The position numbers and the translations under genes were made by a program. This document shows positions 25,711 through 35,100 of a stretch of DNA of 64,000 bases, piece by piece (the first letter of the stretch is position 1; each line of letters opens with the position of its first letter). The DNA lies in the NCBI GenBank assembly GCA_002436415.1, contig DJMA01000018.1, positions 1 through 64,000 of the forward strand, written 5' to 3'. Origin of the DNA: Bdellovibrionaceae bacterium UBA6502. Its GTDB lineage: Bacteria; Bdellovibrionota; Bdellovibrionia; Bdellovibrionales; UBA840. Under the pieces are notes generated by a model that made no database searches, had not been told where the DNA came from, and saw only the letters and a list, made by a program, of their open reading frames with translations.

Positions 25711-26148
25711 CTAAGAACTAGCTCGTCCTTTGATTCGATTCCCTGTGATGTAAAACTCTTCGATAGCTTCTTGAGAATTCGTCATACGAAAAATCTCTTC
25801 CATTTTCCTGACTATATCCGCGATTCGCTCTAGAGCAATCAGGGCCTTATCTCGATCTTTAAGGTCTTCATCTTTTTGTACAATCATATTTACCACGGTA
25901 AGTGGATTATTGATTTCATGTCCAAGTTGAGTAATCCATTCTTTTACGTAACTCATTTTTTCTTGCTCAACAATGAGCTTTTCTTTGTATTCTAAATCTT
26001 CATGAAAATGCAGAATCCCAGCAAGGATCTGCCTCATCGTATCGTCTTCTTCTGAAATTACTTGGCCTTCGGTGATATCACATCTACCTTGTCCTAATAA
26101 AATCAAATGATCTATGATACGCTCTAAATCTTTCAAATCCTTCTCCAA
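25711..26148 (-). CDS. HisKA-only protein (histidine kinase phosphoacceptor domain without ATPase domain)
   Basis: A 145-residue soluble protein. Residues 60-135 form a histidine-kinase dimerisation domain with H-box WITQLGHEINNPLTVV (His near 79) preceded by a probable coiled coil. No HATPase motifs follow; the frame ends normally about 40 residues later, and the DNA beyond belongs to the DUF3299 fragment. It overlaps the STAS-like gene by 16 bases. It could be a phosphotransfer partner or a regulator of another kinase, or the remnant of a larger kinase cut by the nearby rearrangement. Confidence 0.6.
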   Translation of the reverse strand: MEKDLKDLERIIDHLILLGQGRCDITEGQVISEEDDTMRQILAGILHFHEDLEYKEKLIVEQEKMSYVKEWITQLGHEINNPLTVVNMIVQKDEDLKDRDKALIALERIADIVRKMEEIFRMTNSQEAIEEFYITGNRIKGRASS

Positions 26149-26516
26149 ACACCTAAAGCCACACAGGCCTCAATACTATCTCGATGAAGACTAAAGCCTT
26201 TTAAGCCAATTCCACGAATGATAAATTTTGCGGTTGTATTTAATAGAACATTTTCACCAGTAACAACAGCAACTTGCTCTAGTTGGTCTTGTAACTCCAA
26301 CCATTTTCTTTTCAATAAGTCTCTCAACTCCGCATTTGGCTTATTGGAATCACTAATATCTACCAATATCTTTGTAATTCCAAACTCATGAATGAGAGCT
26401 TGCAAATAATTAAAAGAACTTTCAATTTCTTCATGACTTGGATCTTTCTTTTCCGTGTAGTGAATATAGCCATCACAAAGCTGGATCCAATCTTTTTCAA
26501 ACGCATTCATCAGCAT
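26133..26516 (-). CDS. STAS/SpoIIAA-like small protein
   Basis: A 127-residue soluble protein with the alternating helix-strand pattern of STAS-like domains: ITKILVDISDSNKPNAEL near 48-65, VAVVTGENVLLNTTAKFII near 85-103 and a final FSLHRDSIEACVALGV. Similar proteins occur as small regulators in delta-type proteobacteria and relatives. It is first in a two-gene unit with the HisKA-only gene, which suggests joint signalling. The alternative start three codons in (second ATG) cannot be excluded. Confidence 0.5.
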   Translation of the reverse strand: MLMNAFEKDWIQLCDGYIHYTEKKDPSHEEIESSFNYLQALIHEFGITKILVDISDSNKPNAELRDLLKRKWLELQDQLEQVAVVTGENVLLNTTAKFIIRGIGLKGFSLHRDSIEACVALGVWRRI

Positions 26517-26781
26517 ATCTACCCCCGATGACTTTTATTCTTTTCGTAAAATCTGAACGAAATATAAATTGTTTTTTAAAAAAACTTAGTTTCCCTTAAT
26601 AATTACTGAAATCTAAAACATAGGCAGCTAAGTGTATCACTTTGATAAATAGAACATAGCAATTGTAGCAAAGAAGAACATAGGCTTAAACTAACCACAA
26701 AAAAAAAGAGAAGCACCTTAAAAATTACGTCTCAAAATGACACAAATTTTAAAGATCAAAGTTCAGTCTAAAACACCAAAA

Positions 26782-27306
26782 TTAATTTTTAGATGAAGTC
26801 TTTTTAAAAACAAGGACCAATCTAGATAAAAAAAGAGAAGCCACAAGTGGCCCAAAGACTTTTAGCTTAAACAATAAAAGCTCAGCCTCGTGATGTTTTA
26901 TAAAATAATCCAATGCCAATAGCCTCGGGCTCTCTCCTTGCTCAAAAGCAGGCAAATTTGGATTAAATAAGACTGGAATACTCTGATTCAAAGAGTATGC
27001 TTTTTCCAAGCCTCCAATTTTATAAAGTCTGTTATCAGCAAATTTTTCGTTAAAATGAATTGCTTTGGGATCATAAGTCTCTACTCTTCCATTGAAATAA
27101 GTAGAACCAGGATAAGGGTTTCCCCTTGTAATTCCTACTTCATTGAAACCCTCAACAATAAACTCCGCCATTTGATAAGAACTTTTATTCTCTAAAATTT
27201 TAGATTTCAATATTAACTTAGGATACATCGGAACCAACCAAAGCATCGAGACTAGAGCAGAAAACATAGATATTCTAAATAGATAAGTGCTAATTCGCTT
27301 CAACAT
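26782..27306 (-). CDS. Membrane protein with two terminal TM segments
   Basis: A 174-residue protein with TM segments at about 10-30 and 145-165 flanking an extracytoplasmic beta-rich domain (about 35-140). The layout resembles DUF3592-type membrane proteins, but the sequence match is weak. It stands alone, with non-coding gaps of about 265 and 125 bp; nothing was found in the gap 26517-26781. Confidence 0.5.
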   Translation of the reverse strand: MLKRISTYLFRISMFSALVSMLWLVPMYPKLILKSKILENKSSYQMAEFIVEGFNEVGITRGNPYPGSTYFNGRVETYDPKAIHFNEKFADNRLYKIGGLEKAYSLNQSIPVLFNPNLPAFEQGESPRLLALDYFIKHHEAELLLFKLKVFGPLVASLFLSRLVLVFKKTSSKN

Positions 27307-27430
27307 AGGATTTGATGCTAAACAAAATAAGCTTCCTTGAAAAGACTAGTTTCAGCGCAGCATTTCATAGCTGAATAAAAAGAGTAAATGCTCTTTATCT
27401 TTAGAAAAAAATCTGTGCTATACTTTAACA

Positions 27431-27745
27431 ATGAAATCTATGCTTCACTTAAGCCTTGTCTTTTTAATTAGTTTGCAAATTGTAGGTTTGCAACTTGGAG
27501 ACTTTTCATTTAACAGTGAATCGAAGTACATAAAAGCCCAACAACTTGTAGTAGCTAGTTTTCAAAAAAGCAATTCTGAAATACATAGACAAAGCCCCGA
27601 AGAAGCAGATTCAAAACTCGATTCTTTTCAAGAAACGAGTTTCACATTAAAGCTAATCTGCTCCAAAAACTTAAATGAGGCATTCGAAAGCCTAAAAAAT
27701 AAAACCACAGGCAAAAGAGCCTCTGGTTTAAGTCCACCGGTATAA
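27431..27745 (+). CDS. Small secreted or membrane-anchored hypothetical protein
   Basis: A 104-residue protein with an N-terminal hydrophobic helix (about 5-25) that may be a signal peptide or anchor, followed by a polar, Ser/Lys/Glu-rich region with one cysteine. No family was recognised. It precedes the 43-residue membrane protein gene by about 50 bases and may share its transcript. Confidence 0.4.
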   Translation: MKSMLHLSLVFLISLQIVGLQLGDFSFNSESKYIKAQQLVVASFQKSNSEIHRQSPEEADSKLDSFQETSFTLKLICSKNLNEAFESLKNKTTGKRASGLSPPV

Positions 27746-27797
27746 ACTCCATTTTTCTTTTCAAGTATTGTTTATTAAATCCTAACAGGAGTTTGTT

Positions 27798-27929
27798 ATG
27801 GCGACTGAGAACAATTCTCACAAGGCTAGCCATGAACTAACTGGTAGTAATAAGGCCGCCAAAATTGGCGCTGTCATTATGCTACTAATGTTCATTGCTA
27901 TTCTGTTTTTTGAAGTACACTACTCATAA
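27798..27929 (+). CDS. 43-residue single-pass membrane protein
   Basis: A small gene with a clear AGGAG 7 bases before its ATG. The product has a polar N-terminus (about 1-22) and one transmembrane helix (about 23-40, GAVIMLLMFIAILFFEV). Such proteins often accompany larger membrane complexes, but no partner is evident here. A hairpin follows directly, supporting a real transcription unit end. Confidence 0.6.
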   Translation: MATENNSHKASHELTGSNKAAKIGAVIMLLMFIAILFFEVHYS

Positions 27930-27936
27930 AACGCAT

Positions 27937-27956
27937 GAGGCTGTCTAGGCAGCCTC
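27937..27956. terminator. Hairpin between convergent genes
   Basis: GAGGCTG and CAGCCTC form a perfect 7-bp stem with loop TCTAGG, followed by CCCTTT on the plus strand. It lies between the 43-residue gene and the convergent LRR gene. Confidence 0.5.
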
Positions 27957-27960
27957 CCCT

Positions 27961-28965
27961 TTAGTCGTTCACATCTTTCACAACTTCCTCAAGACCACAG
28001 CCCTCTGAGTTTATTTCCAAACAAATATCGTGCCTCGGAAATTTATCTTTTAAAGCCAAGCTCTCCACTTCCCTGCTCGCGCCGTAGCGAAAGCTAATGC
28101 CAGAGAAATTAATTTTAATTTTTTTCATCTTGCTAAAATGAGCTGGAACCACTTGCTGCAAAAAAGAAGCTTCCTGCAAAAAAAGTAGCTCTAAATTTTT
28201 TAGACCGTAAAAAAAGTATTTGCTTATCTTAGGCTCTCCATAACTATCTAAATACAACAACTTCAAGCTTGATAACTCTTTAAATAGACCGCCTGGCAAA
28301 AACTTAGAGCTGGGATCAAATTTTAAACCTATGGCTTCTAGATTCCTATTTTCCGCAAATAAGTTAATGTGTTTTGAAGAATATTTAATAGGCCTTAGCA
28401 TTCTTAGAACTCTCAATTTCTTCAATTGAGAAAAAGCCTTTGGGTGTATTTTTGTAGGGAGCTCATCGGTGTGATTGATTGATAGTATTTCTAAGTTGTG
28501 CAAATCAGAAAAGATTTCTGGTACAATATATTTTAACTTTAAATTAGTCAGGGTGAGATACTTTAATTTCTCTAAGTATCGAAATGGATTATCTACTTTA
28601 AAATCAAAAGCCTCTAAATTTCCAAAACCCCAATGTAACATTTCAAGAAATGGAATTTCAATAAATAAATCTCCTGGAAAGTTTTCTAGATAAATCCAAT
28701 TCAAATCCAAAAATCTTAAATTAGGCAAATCTTTAAAATCGGAAGACTTTAAATCAGCAAAGTAACTAGAGGTTTCAGATAAAACACTTTCATAGAAATG
28801 TAGCTCTGTGATAGTCGAAAGATCATTAAGACTAATGTCTTTACAGTCCTTGGAAAGTTGGTCCTCTAATACAACTCGCATAGCATTACTTCTTTCACAA
28901 ACGCTAGCATTTAATGCACTAGATACAAACAAAGTAAGAATAAAGACCGTGAACCGCTTTACCAA
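27961..28965 (-). CDS. Secreted leucine-rich-repeat protein
   Basis: A 334-residue protein with a signal peptide (about 1-21, ending LNASVC). About eight LRR units follow (examples LRFLDLNWIYLENFPGDLF and LEILSINHTDELPTKIHP), each with the LxxLxLxx(N/L)xL core. The start is TTG at 28965, directly after GGGAGG; a longer frame to 29019 has no such site and would hide the signal peptide. LRR proteins of this kind usually bind other proteins outside the cell. Cysteines near both ends (Cys22, Cys37 and two in the tail) suggest disulphide caps. Confidence 0.7.
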   Translation of the reverse strand: MVKRFTVFILTLFVSSALNASVCERSNAMRVVLEDQLSKDCKDISLNDLSTITELHFYESVLSETSSYFADLKSSDFKDLPNLRFLDLNWIYLENFPGDLFIEIPFLEMLHWGFGNLEAFDFKVDNPFRYLEKLKYLTLTNLKLKYIVPEIFSDLHNLEILSINHTDELPTKIHPKAFSQLKKLRVLRMLRPIKYSSKHINLFAENRNLEAIGLKFDPSSKFLPGGLFKELSSLKLLYLDSYGEPKISKYFFYGLKNLELLFLQEASFLQQVVPAHFSKMKKIKINFSGISFRYGASREVESLALKDKFPRHDICLEINSEGCGLEEVVKDVND

Positions 28966-29120
28966 AAGTCCCTCCCCAATTTCCTTTGTAAAAATCCATT
29001 GATTAGGAAAAAGAGTCAAGCTTTCTTATCGAGGCTTTCAATGAGTCCTTATCTGCATTATTATCAAATCAAGCTTAGCTAAAAATAAAGATCTTCCTAT
29101 TTGACCTAGTACAAAGACTT

Positions 29121-29600
29121 TTACTGAAACTCCAGTAAATAAAGTACTACTCCAATTAGCAATAAAAGATTAACACTCACAGGAACACGGCCTTTTAAGC
29201 CAGCAACAAACATTACAACCAATAAGTAAAAAGAAAGATATGGAAGCAACCAAAAGTTAAAAAAAGTATTAATTCGACTAGGTACATCGATATAATCACT
29301 GACAAAAACACTTACCTTCTTACCAATCGCCTCTTCACATTGCTTTTTACTAACAATAAAAGGAAATCCTTCAGCAATTTCTCCAGCTTCTGTCTCAGCA
29401 ATATGCATATAGCTTAAAAACTCATTGCGTGGCAAATTCGCTTCCATTCTTTGGTTTGATTTGGATTCACAGCGAACAATGCTAGCCTCTTCCAATTGGC
29501 TGTGTAAAAGAAGATCAATTTTTTCTTTCCCTAAATAGAGAAATACCAGAAAAAAGAAAAACACAACAATCATGTATGGAATGGATAGCTTGTGATTCAT
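29121..29600 (-). CDS. Membrane protein with three hydrophobic segments
   Basis: A 159-residue protein with TM segments at about 8-26, 113-132 and 139-157 and a polar domain between the first two containing two cysteines. Like the 26782-27306 gene it has a DUF3592-like layout, but no clear family motif. It is a single gene; no partner is evident. Confidence 0.5.
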   Translation of the reverse strand: MNHKLSIPYMIVVFFFFLVFLYLGKEKIDLLLHSQLEEASIVRCESKSNQRMEANLPRNEFLSYMHIAETEAGEIAEGFPFIVSKKQCEEAIGKKVSVFVSDYIDVPSRINTFFNFWLLPYLSFYLLVVMFVAGLKGRVPVSVNLLLLIGVVLYLLEFQ

Positions 29601-29678
29601 TTTTTGATCCTCCTAGATTACGCTAGCATAGCCAATTAGCGATTCTCAACAAAGCTTATGCAGCTTAGACCAAAGGCT

Positions 29679-30512
29679 TTAAATTTTCTTTAAGGCTCTG
29701 ATTAGAGCCTGGAAGTAGTCTCTTTCTAGCTTTGATTTTTTGTAGATTAACTGAATAGGCCTATACATTTTAGGCCTTAAACTTTTAATACAATTTTTTT
29801 CAAATGCCAAAGTCTCAGCCACTCCAAGGGGAACCAAGGCTACACCATAAGCCGCTTTTGCAAGTTGGGCGGCTGAAAAAAAAGATTCTAGTTCTACTTT
29901 TAAATGAAGGTCTTGTTTGTTTACCTCTTTACGTATGGCCTTCCAAGTGGCAGAACTTTTTTCGATGGAGATCACTTCAGATACATTCTTCAGTGCCTCT
30001 TTTTGATTGGCCACTAAAACCAGTTCTTCTTTATCTAAAGACTCAGTCAAATAGGCTCTGGATTTACTAGCGTCTCCGCCACAAATTCCAAGATCATAAA
30101 CACCCATTTCAACTTTGTCGATAATAACTGGGCTACGATGACTATGGTACTCTACCTCTATGTCTAAAGAATCAAACACCTTCTTTAGCCTGAGAGCTCC
30201 CCAGGAAGACAAAATAGATTCAGCAACCCCTATTACTATTTTCTTTTTCTTAGTTTGGTTGCGCTTTTCAAACAAAACCTCTCGAAGCTCAGATAAAAGC
30301 GGAGAAATACGCTCTACCAAAGCCTCTCCAACTTCTGTTAAAATCACATTCCTTCCTGACTTTTCTATTAATTTAGTTTCATAGTAAGTCTCTAAGGCTT
30401 GAATTCGTTTTGAAACTGCAGATTGACTAACTCGCAGACGCGTACTTGCCCGCGCCATACTACCTTGTTTTTGAATTTCCAGAAGTGTTTCCAAGTTTTC
30501 TAACATATACAT
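29679..30512 (-). CDS. LysR-type transcriptional regulator
   Basis: A 277-residue regulator with the LysR winged helix at about 4-62 (QKQGSMARASTRLRVSQSAVSKRIQALE) and a type-2 periplasmic-binding-like effector domain from about 90 on. It is divergent from the TSUP exporter gene with an 86-bp gap, so it probably controls that gene and itself. The effector may be a sulfur or organic anion. The start could also be the second in-frame ATG at 30506; neither has a strong ribosome-binding site. Confidence 0.85.
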   Translation of the reverse strand: MYMLENLETLLEIQKQGSMARASTRLRVSQSAVSKRIQALETYYETKLIEKSGRNVILTEVGEALVERISPLLSELREVLFEKRNQTKKKKIVIGVAESILSSWGALRLKKVFDSLDIEVEYHSHRSPVIIDKVEMGVYDLGICGGDASKSRAYLTESLDKEELVLVANQKEALKNVSEVISIEKSSATWKAIRKEVNKQDLHLKVELESFFSAAQLAKAAYGVALVPLGVAETLAFEKNCIKSLRPKMYRPIQLIYKKSKLERDYFQALIRALKKI

Positions 30513-30598
30513 GAATATAAGGAAACTATTGCATTCTGTCTATTCTCTTTTTTCATACATAGAAATATCCGATAGTAAGGACAACAAAAGGAATGAAT

Positions 30599-31336
30599 AT
30601 GATTTTAAGTGTTTTTATTTCAGTACTTTTTACCAGCTTTTTATCAGGAATCCTCTGTATGGGCGGCGGACTGATTTTAATGGGGATATTTAGTATTCTA
30701 TTTCCTATCACCAGCGCCATGATCATTCATGCTGTTACACAAATGGCTTCAAACTCCTCAAGAGCCTATCTTTTTAGAAAAGACATTCAGTACAAAGTCT
30801 TCATCCCTCATCTAATAGGAAGCCTTTTCAGTCTAGCCATATTCTCCAGCATTTACTTTCTCCCCTCAAAAGAGTTTGTTTTAATTGCTTTAGGCCTTAG
30901 CCCTCTTCTAGGCTTCGCTTTTGGAGAGAAACTTAAGTTTGATATTTTAAAAAAATCAAATGCGTTTTTATGCGGAGTTTTAGTAATGGCAACGCAAATC
31001 ATGGCAGGTGCCTCCGGCCCAATACTAGATGTATTTTATCTAAATAGCGATTTAAATAAACAACAGGTCATAGCAACTAAATCCTTTACCCAAAGCTTCA
31101 GTCATTTATTAAAACTTGCCTACTATGGATCACTATTACTTAGCAGCACAAAAATCAGCGTTGAGTTTTCATGGTACATTTTTCCCATTGCTATTTTCAC
31201 CGCTCTACTGGGCACACGTTTAGGAAAAATGTTTTTAGACAAACTCTCTGAACAACAGTTTCGAAAATATGGAAAGAGCTTCGCCATAGGAATTGGCTTG
31301 TTTTACTTTAGCAAAGGAGTTGTTGGATTCATGTAA
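30599..31336 (+). CDS. TSUP-family (TauE/SafE) membrane exporter
   Basis: A 245-residue inner-membrane protein with about seven to eight hydrophobic helices and two internally similar halves. Typical TSUP features are the GILCMGGGLILMG-like glycine motif after TM1 and the GVLVMATQIMAGASGP repeat at about 125-138. TSUP proteins move sulfite, sulfoacetate or other small organic anions. The second of two close ATGs (30599) is chosen because AGGA ends 6 bases before it. It is divergent from a LysR gene that is its likely regulator. Confidence 0.8.
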   Translation: MILSVFISVLFTSFLSGILCMGGGLILMGIFSILFPITSAMIIHAVTQMASNSSRAYLFRKDIQYKVFIPHLIGSLFSLAIFSSIYFLPSKEFVLIALGLSPLLGFAFGEKLKFDILKKSNAFLCGVLVMATQIMAGASGPILDVFYLNSDLNKQQVIATKSFTQSFSHLLKLAYYGSLLLSSTKISVEFSWYIFPIAIFTALLGTRLGKMFLDKLSEQQFRKYGKSFAIGIGLFYFSKGVVGFM

Positions 31337-31358
31337 TTCAAGGATGCAATGGCTTTTA

Positions 31359-31397
31359 CAAAAAAAGGCTACAAAGAGGAAACTTTGCAGCCTTTAA
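31359..31397 (-). terminator. Terminator of the slyD gene
   Basis: On the minus strand AAAGGCTGCAAAG pairs with CTTTGTAGCCTTT (one G-U) around a short loop and continues into a T-run. It lies between the convergent slyD and TSUP genes. Confidence 0.75.
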
Positions 31398-31417
31398 AAA
31401 TGATATTTTATATCTTA

Positions 31418-31879
31418 TTAGTGTACGTGTCCGTGCTCGATTTCTTCAGCTTCAGCTTTACGAACCTCAAGAACCTTTACAGAAAAGTTTAAATCAATTC
31501 CAGCCAATGGATGATTCGCATCAACAACTACAGAGTCGTCTTTTACTTCTGTAACCATGAAAACAATTGGACCCTGATCCGTTTGGGCTTGCACTTGCAT
31601 TCCCTCTTGAATGTCAGGCATTGAAGCAAACTGCTCCTTAGGAACTTCTTGAATCAAAGTGCTGTCCACTTGACCATAAGCTTTTGCTGCTTCGATGCTT
31701 ACGTCTAACTCATCGCCACTAGTCTTTCCAGTAAGTTCATCCTCTAAACCTGGAATGATATTTTGGTGACCATGAAGATATTTTAACGGGCCTGAAGCGT
31801 CAGATTTATCTAAAACTTTACCAGCTGAATCAGTCAATGTGTATTCAATGCTAACTACGCAATCTTTTTCAATAATCAT
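31418..31879 (-). CDS. slyD: FKBP-type peptidyl-prolyl isomerase SlyD
   Basis: A 153-residue cytosolic folding factor. The FKBP domain (about 1-70 and 125-140) is interrupted by the insert-in-flap domain (about 72-122) that gives SlyD its chaperone activity. Diagnostic segments are YLHGHQNIIPGLEDELTGK, AYG, and NHPLAGIDLNFSVKVLEVR. It ends in EHGHVH, a short version of the histidine-rich metal tail. SlyD isomerises prolyl bonds and in some species delivers nickel. It is a single gene with its own terminator. Confidence 0.93.
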   Translation of the reverse strand: MIIEKDCVVSIEYTLTDSAGKVLDKSDASGPLKYLHGHQNIIPGLEDELTGKTSGDELDVSIEAAKAYGQVDSTLIQEVPKEQFASMPDIQEGMQVQAQTDQGPIVFMVTEVKDDSVVVDANHPLAGIDLNFSVKVLEVRKAEAEEIEHGHVH

Positions 31880-32110
31880 TTAAAATCCTTATTTTTGTAT
31901 TTAAAGAGTCCAGACAATAACATTCACTTAACAAATTTCAAGCTTAAAGCGGAGATTTCAGTTTTTGCTCTTCCACCAACAAACTGCGATTTCCTGTTGA
32001 AATACAAACACTTACAAAGTGCTTCCTAGTTTAAGTCCAATGCGAGCAATGCATAATTTGCAATCACACCTGGCTAGAATTAATCAAGATTATTTCTCTA
32101 AATTTCAGAA

Positions 32111-35100
32111 TTATGGGCATGGCAAACCAACAGGGCCTCCCAAACAACTTACATAATCAACAGTTTCTGAAGAGTTTCTTATAATATTTGAACTGTACTC
32201 ACTAATGTCATTTACACCACTAAGATTGAAATCATTTAGATACATATCACCTGATTGCATAAACAAATTAGCAGAATTAAAATTCAAATCAGATGCCAAT
32301 TGCAGATCAGCAGAATTACTAAGATAAAAATTAGCTCCTGGTATGATTGCCCCTAAGTCTTGTTGAATACTTTGCGAGGAGCTTCCAGTTAATTTTAACT
32401 CACTAGTTCCTCCACCTGCACAAACTACGTCTGAATAAGGAGAACCATCAGGACAAGTAAATTTTAAATTACCCTGAACTTGAACTTCACCTGAATTTAA
32501 TTTTCCGTCATATAACTCAAAGTCACCAAGAACCTCAACGACCCCAGCATTGGTAATTTCTAGGATCGCTTGGTTTCGACCTCCTCCACAAGTGGCACTA
32601 GAATCTAAGGCATTGACGACCAAATTCTTAAACTGAATATTAGTATCAAAGTCTAAATCAAAAATTATTGAGTCGCTACATCCAATGCTTGCATTTGAGT
32701 GTAATGTTGTTGAGCTTGGTGCATTAAAAACAGAAGCACTGGCAACTCGTAGGTAGGATCTATCCGTTGAACTAGCCACTCCACCAATCTCTAAAGAACC
32801 ATCATGCCCAGTAAAACTTCCTGATTGAATATCGATTCCACGAATGTATAAATCCTCCGTACTGATACCGTTAAAACCTACATCCGTAGCATTTGATATT
32901 ACAATCCTAGGCAAGGCAGCACCCGGTTCCACTAGAAGATCTAAGGCCCCACCATGAGCTAAATGCATAATACTCGTCCCACCACCGGAACAAACTTTCG
33001 TAGATATATAGTGAGAGTCTGAACAACTAAACTCTACTGAGGCTTTAGGATATATGTTTCCACCTTCTATGAAACCATCTTCTTGAATATAAGCATTATT
33101 AACTATGATATCGTAATTGGCTGGAAGCTCTAAATAGGCTTGATTATATGAACTTGACCCACAACCACTGAACCTTTCATCTTTTACAGAGACTTTTAAA
33201 TCATAGAACTCAATATTTTTACTGCTACTAAAAATTCTCCCTGCCAAAGTCGAACCGCCGCAAGCGGCATCTCTTCTTCCTACAAAGCTAACCTTTCCAT
33301 TATTATGAATAAAGTTTCCAGAACCTAATTCAAGACCGTCGAGAATGTCAGTCGTGTTAATCGAACCGAGTATAAGTTCTCCACTGGTTGAACTAAAATT
33401 TCCAGATCCGACACTCAAATGACCGGCAACACTTATGCTTTGAGTTGCACCAACAAAGTTACCACTCTTTAATAAAAAGTCCCCTTTTCCTATGCTCATG
33501 AGTGCATTTTGGGTAATGGTACCAGAGTAGTCTGCACTAGTTCTAATTCCATAAACATCAATGCTCGAGTCTATTGTTACATCACAATTGGTACAAGCAC
33601 TGTCAAAATAGGCAACATCAGAACTACCTGGAACACTTAAGCCCTGCCAATTACCAGCAGTGGACCAGTTACCATCACCATTTAAACCAGTCCAAATAAA
33701 ACTAGAAACATCATCATTGGTTATTACTACCAAGGCTTGTGAGTCTGCGATATTCCCCAAACTATTATTGCTTAAATCGATTGTTAGAGTTTCATCATCT
33801 TCCATAATGTCGTCTTCAATCGATACCACATTTATACTTTTCTGGTACTCACCAGGTGCAAAAACCAAAGTAGCTTGTGTACTAGAAACACTATAGTCTT
33901 GGTCAATGCTTGTCGCAGTTTGTTCATTCACTTGGTAATCAAGGCTAAGGCTACTACTACAATTGGGCAGATCTAAACTCACAATCACATCGCCCGACTC
34001 CCCTTCTTCAATGCTTAGATCCGAGATACTAATGTTGGGAGAACTTGCTTCGCCATAGAGATTTCCTGAGCCAGTCAGGCTTCCGTAACTTATGTTTCCA
34101 CAGTCTTGATAAAGATTGGTACTAGCCTCTAGGTTTAAGACATTGGCAATGTTTAGATCATAGCCAGCCATTCTTAGAGTACCGGCTTGTATATCTAATC
34201 CCTGACCAGAATCCGTTAGGTTCAGATCAGAAGCTAAATTCACCTGACCGCTTGCTTTATTGATTACCAAAGAACTTCCTGGAACCCTACCTGTTACGTA
34301 GGAAATCGATTGATCCCCAGTTCCGTCTAAAATGATTTGCGTAGTTCCGCCAGCTTGACCATTCGTGATCACTAGGTCTCCAGCAAGGTTTATTTGAGAA
34401 CCATCTAAAGTGGTGGACCCAACCAAACTGGCTAATTCAAAAGTGGAACTTACATCAACAGGACTAAGAATCTGGTAATTACCACTTCTACCGTGAATGG
34501 TCAGGTTTCCAAATGGAAAATTATTGCCCGTTATATTAATAGTATTCACTCCAAAAGTGTAAGCAGTATCTGGGTCGAAAATAAAATTGGCGTTATTCTC
34601 TATCGTCCCTTGAACATACTCAAAATGTTGGTTCAATAAAATATCACCTTCAAAGCGAACATTTCCCGTGGAATTTACTTTAAGAGAACCCATGAAAGCT
34701 GTACTCACACCGGATACCACTTGTGTTCCTGAGCCATCGAGTTCTAATTCGAAGTTTTCTCCTTTGGAACCTGAATTCCAATTAACATCTCCTGAGGCGA
34801 GAATAGTTCCTCCACCTTGAATTTTTCCTGGTTGAATATTACTAAGAGTTCCATCAACATCAAGAATTCCTGTTATACTAGCGATTTCAGCACTAAAAAT
34901 TGCGAAAGTAACATCAGGGGCTGCTTGTAACTGATAGTCAATTATAGATGTCTGTTGAGAGCCATAAGAATTAAATTCCATTGTTGTTGAGTTATAGGTG
35001 ATTGTTCCACTGGTGTGTTTTAAATCTCTACCAAAACGGACCACATTATTTAAATTTACAGTACCCGTAGAGGCGATTTCAAAACTTCCAAACTTTCCTG

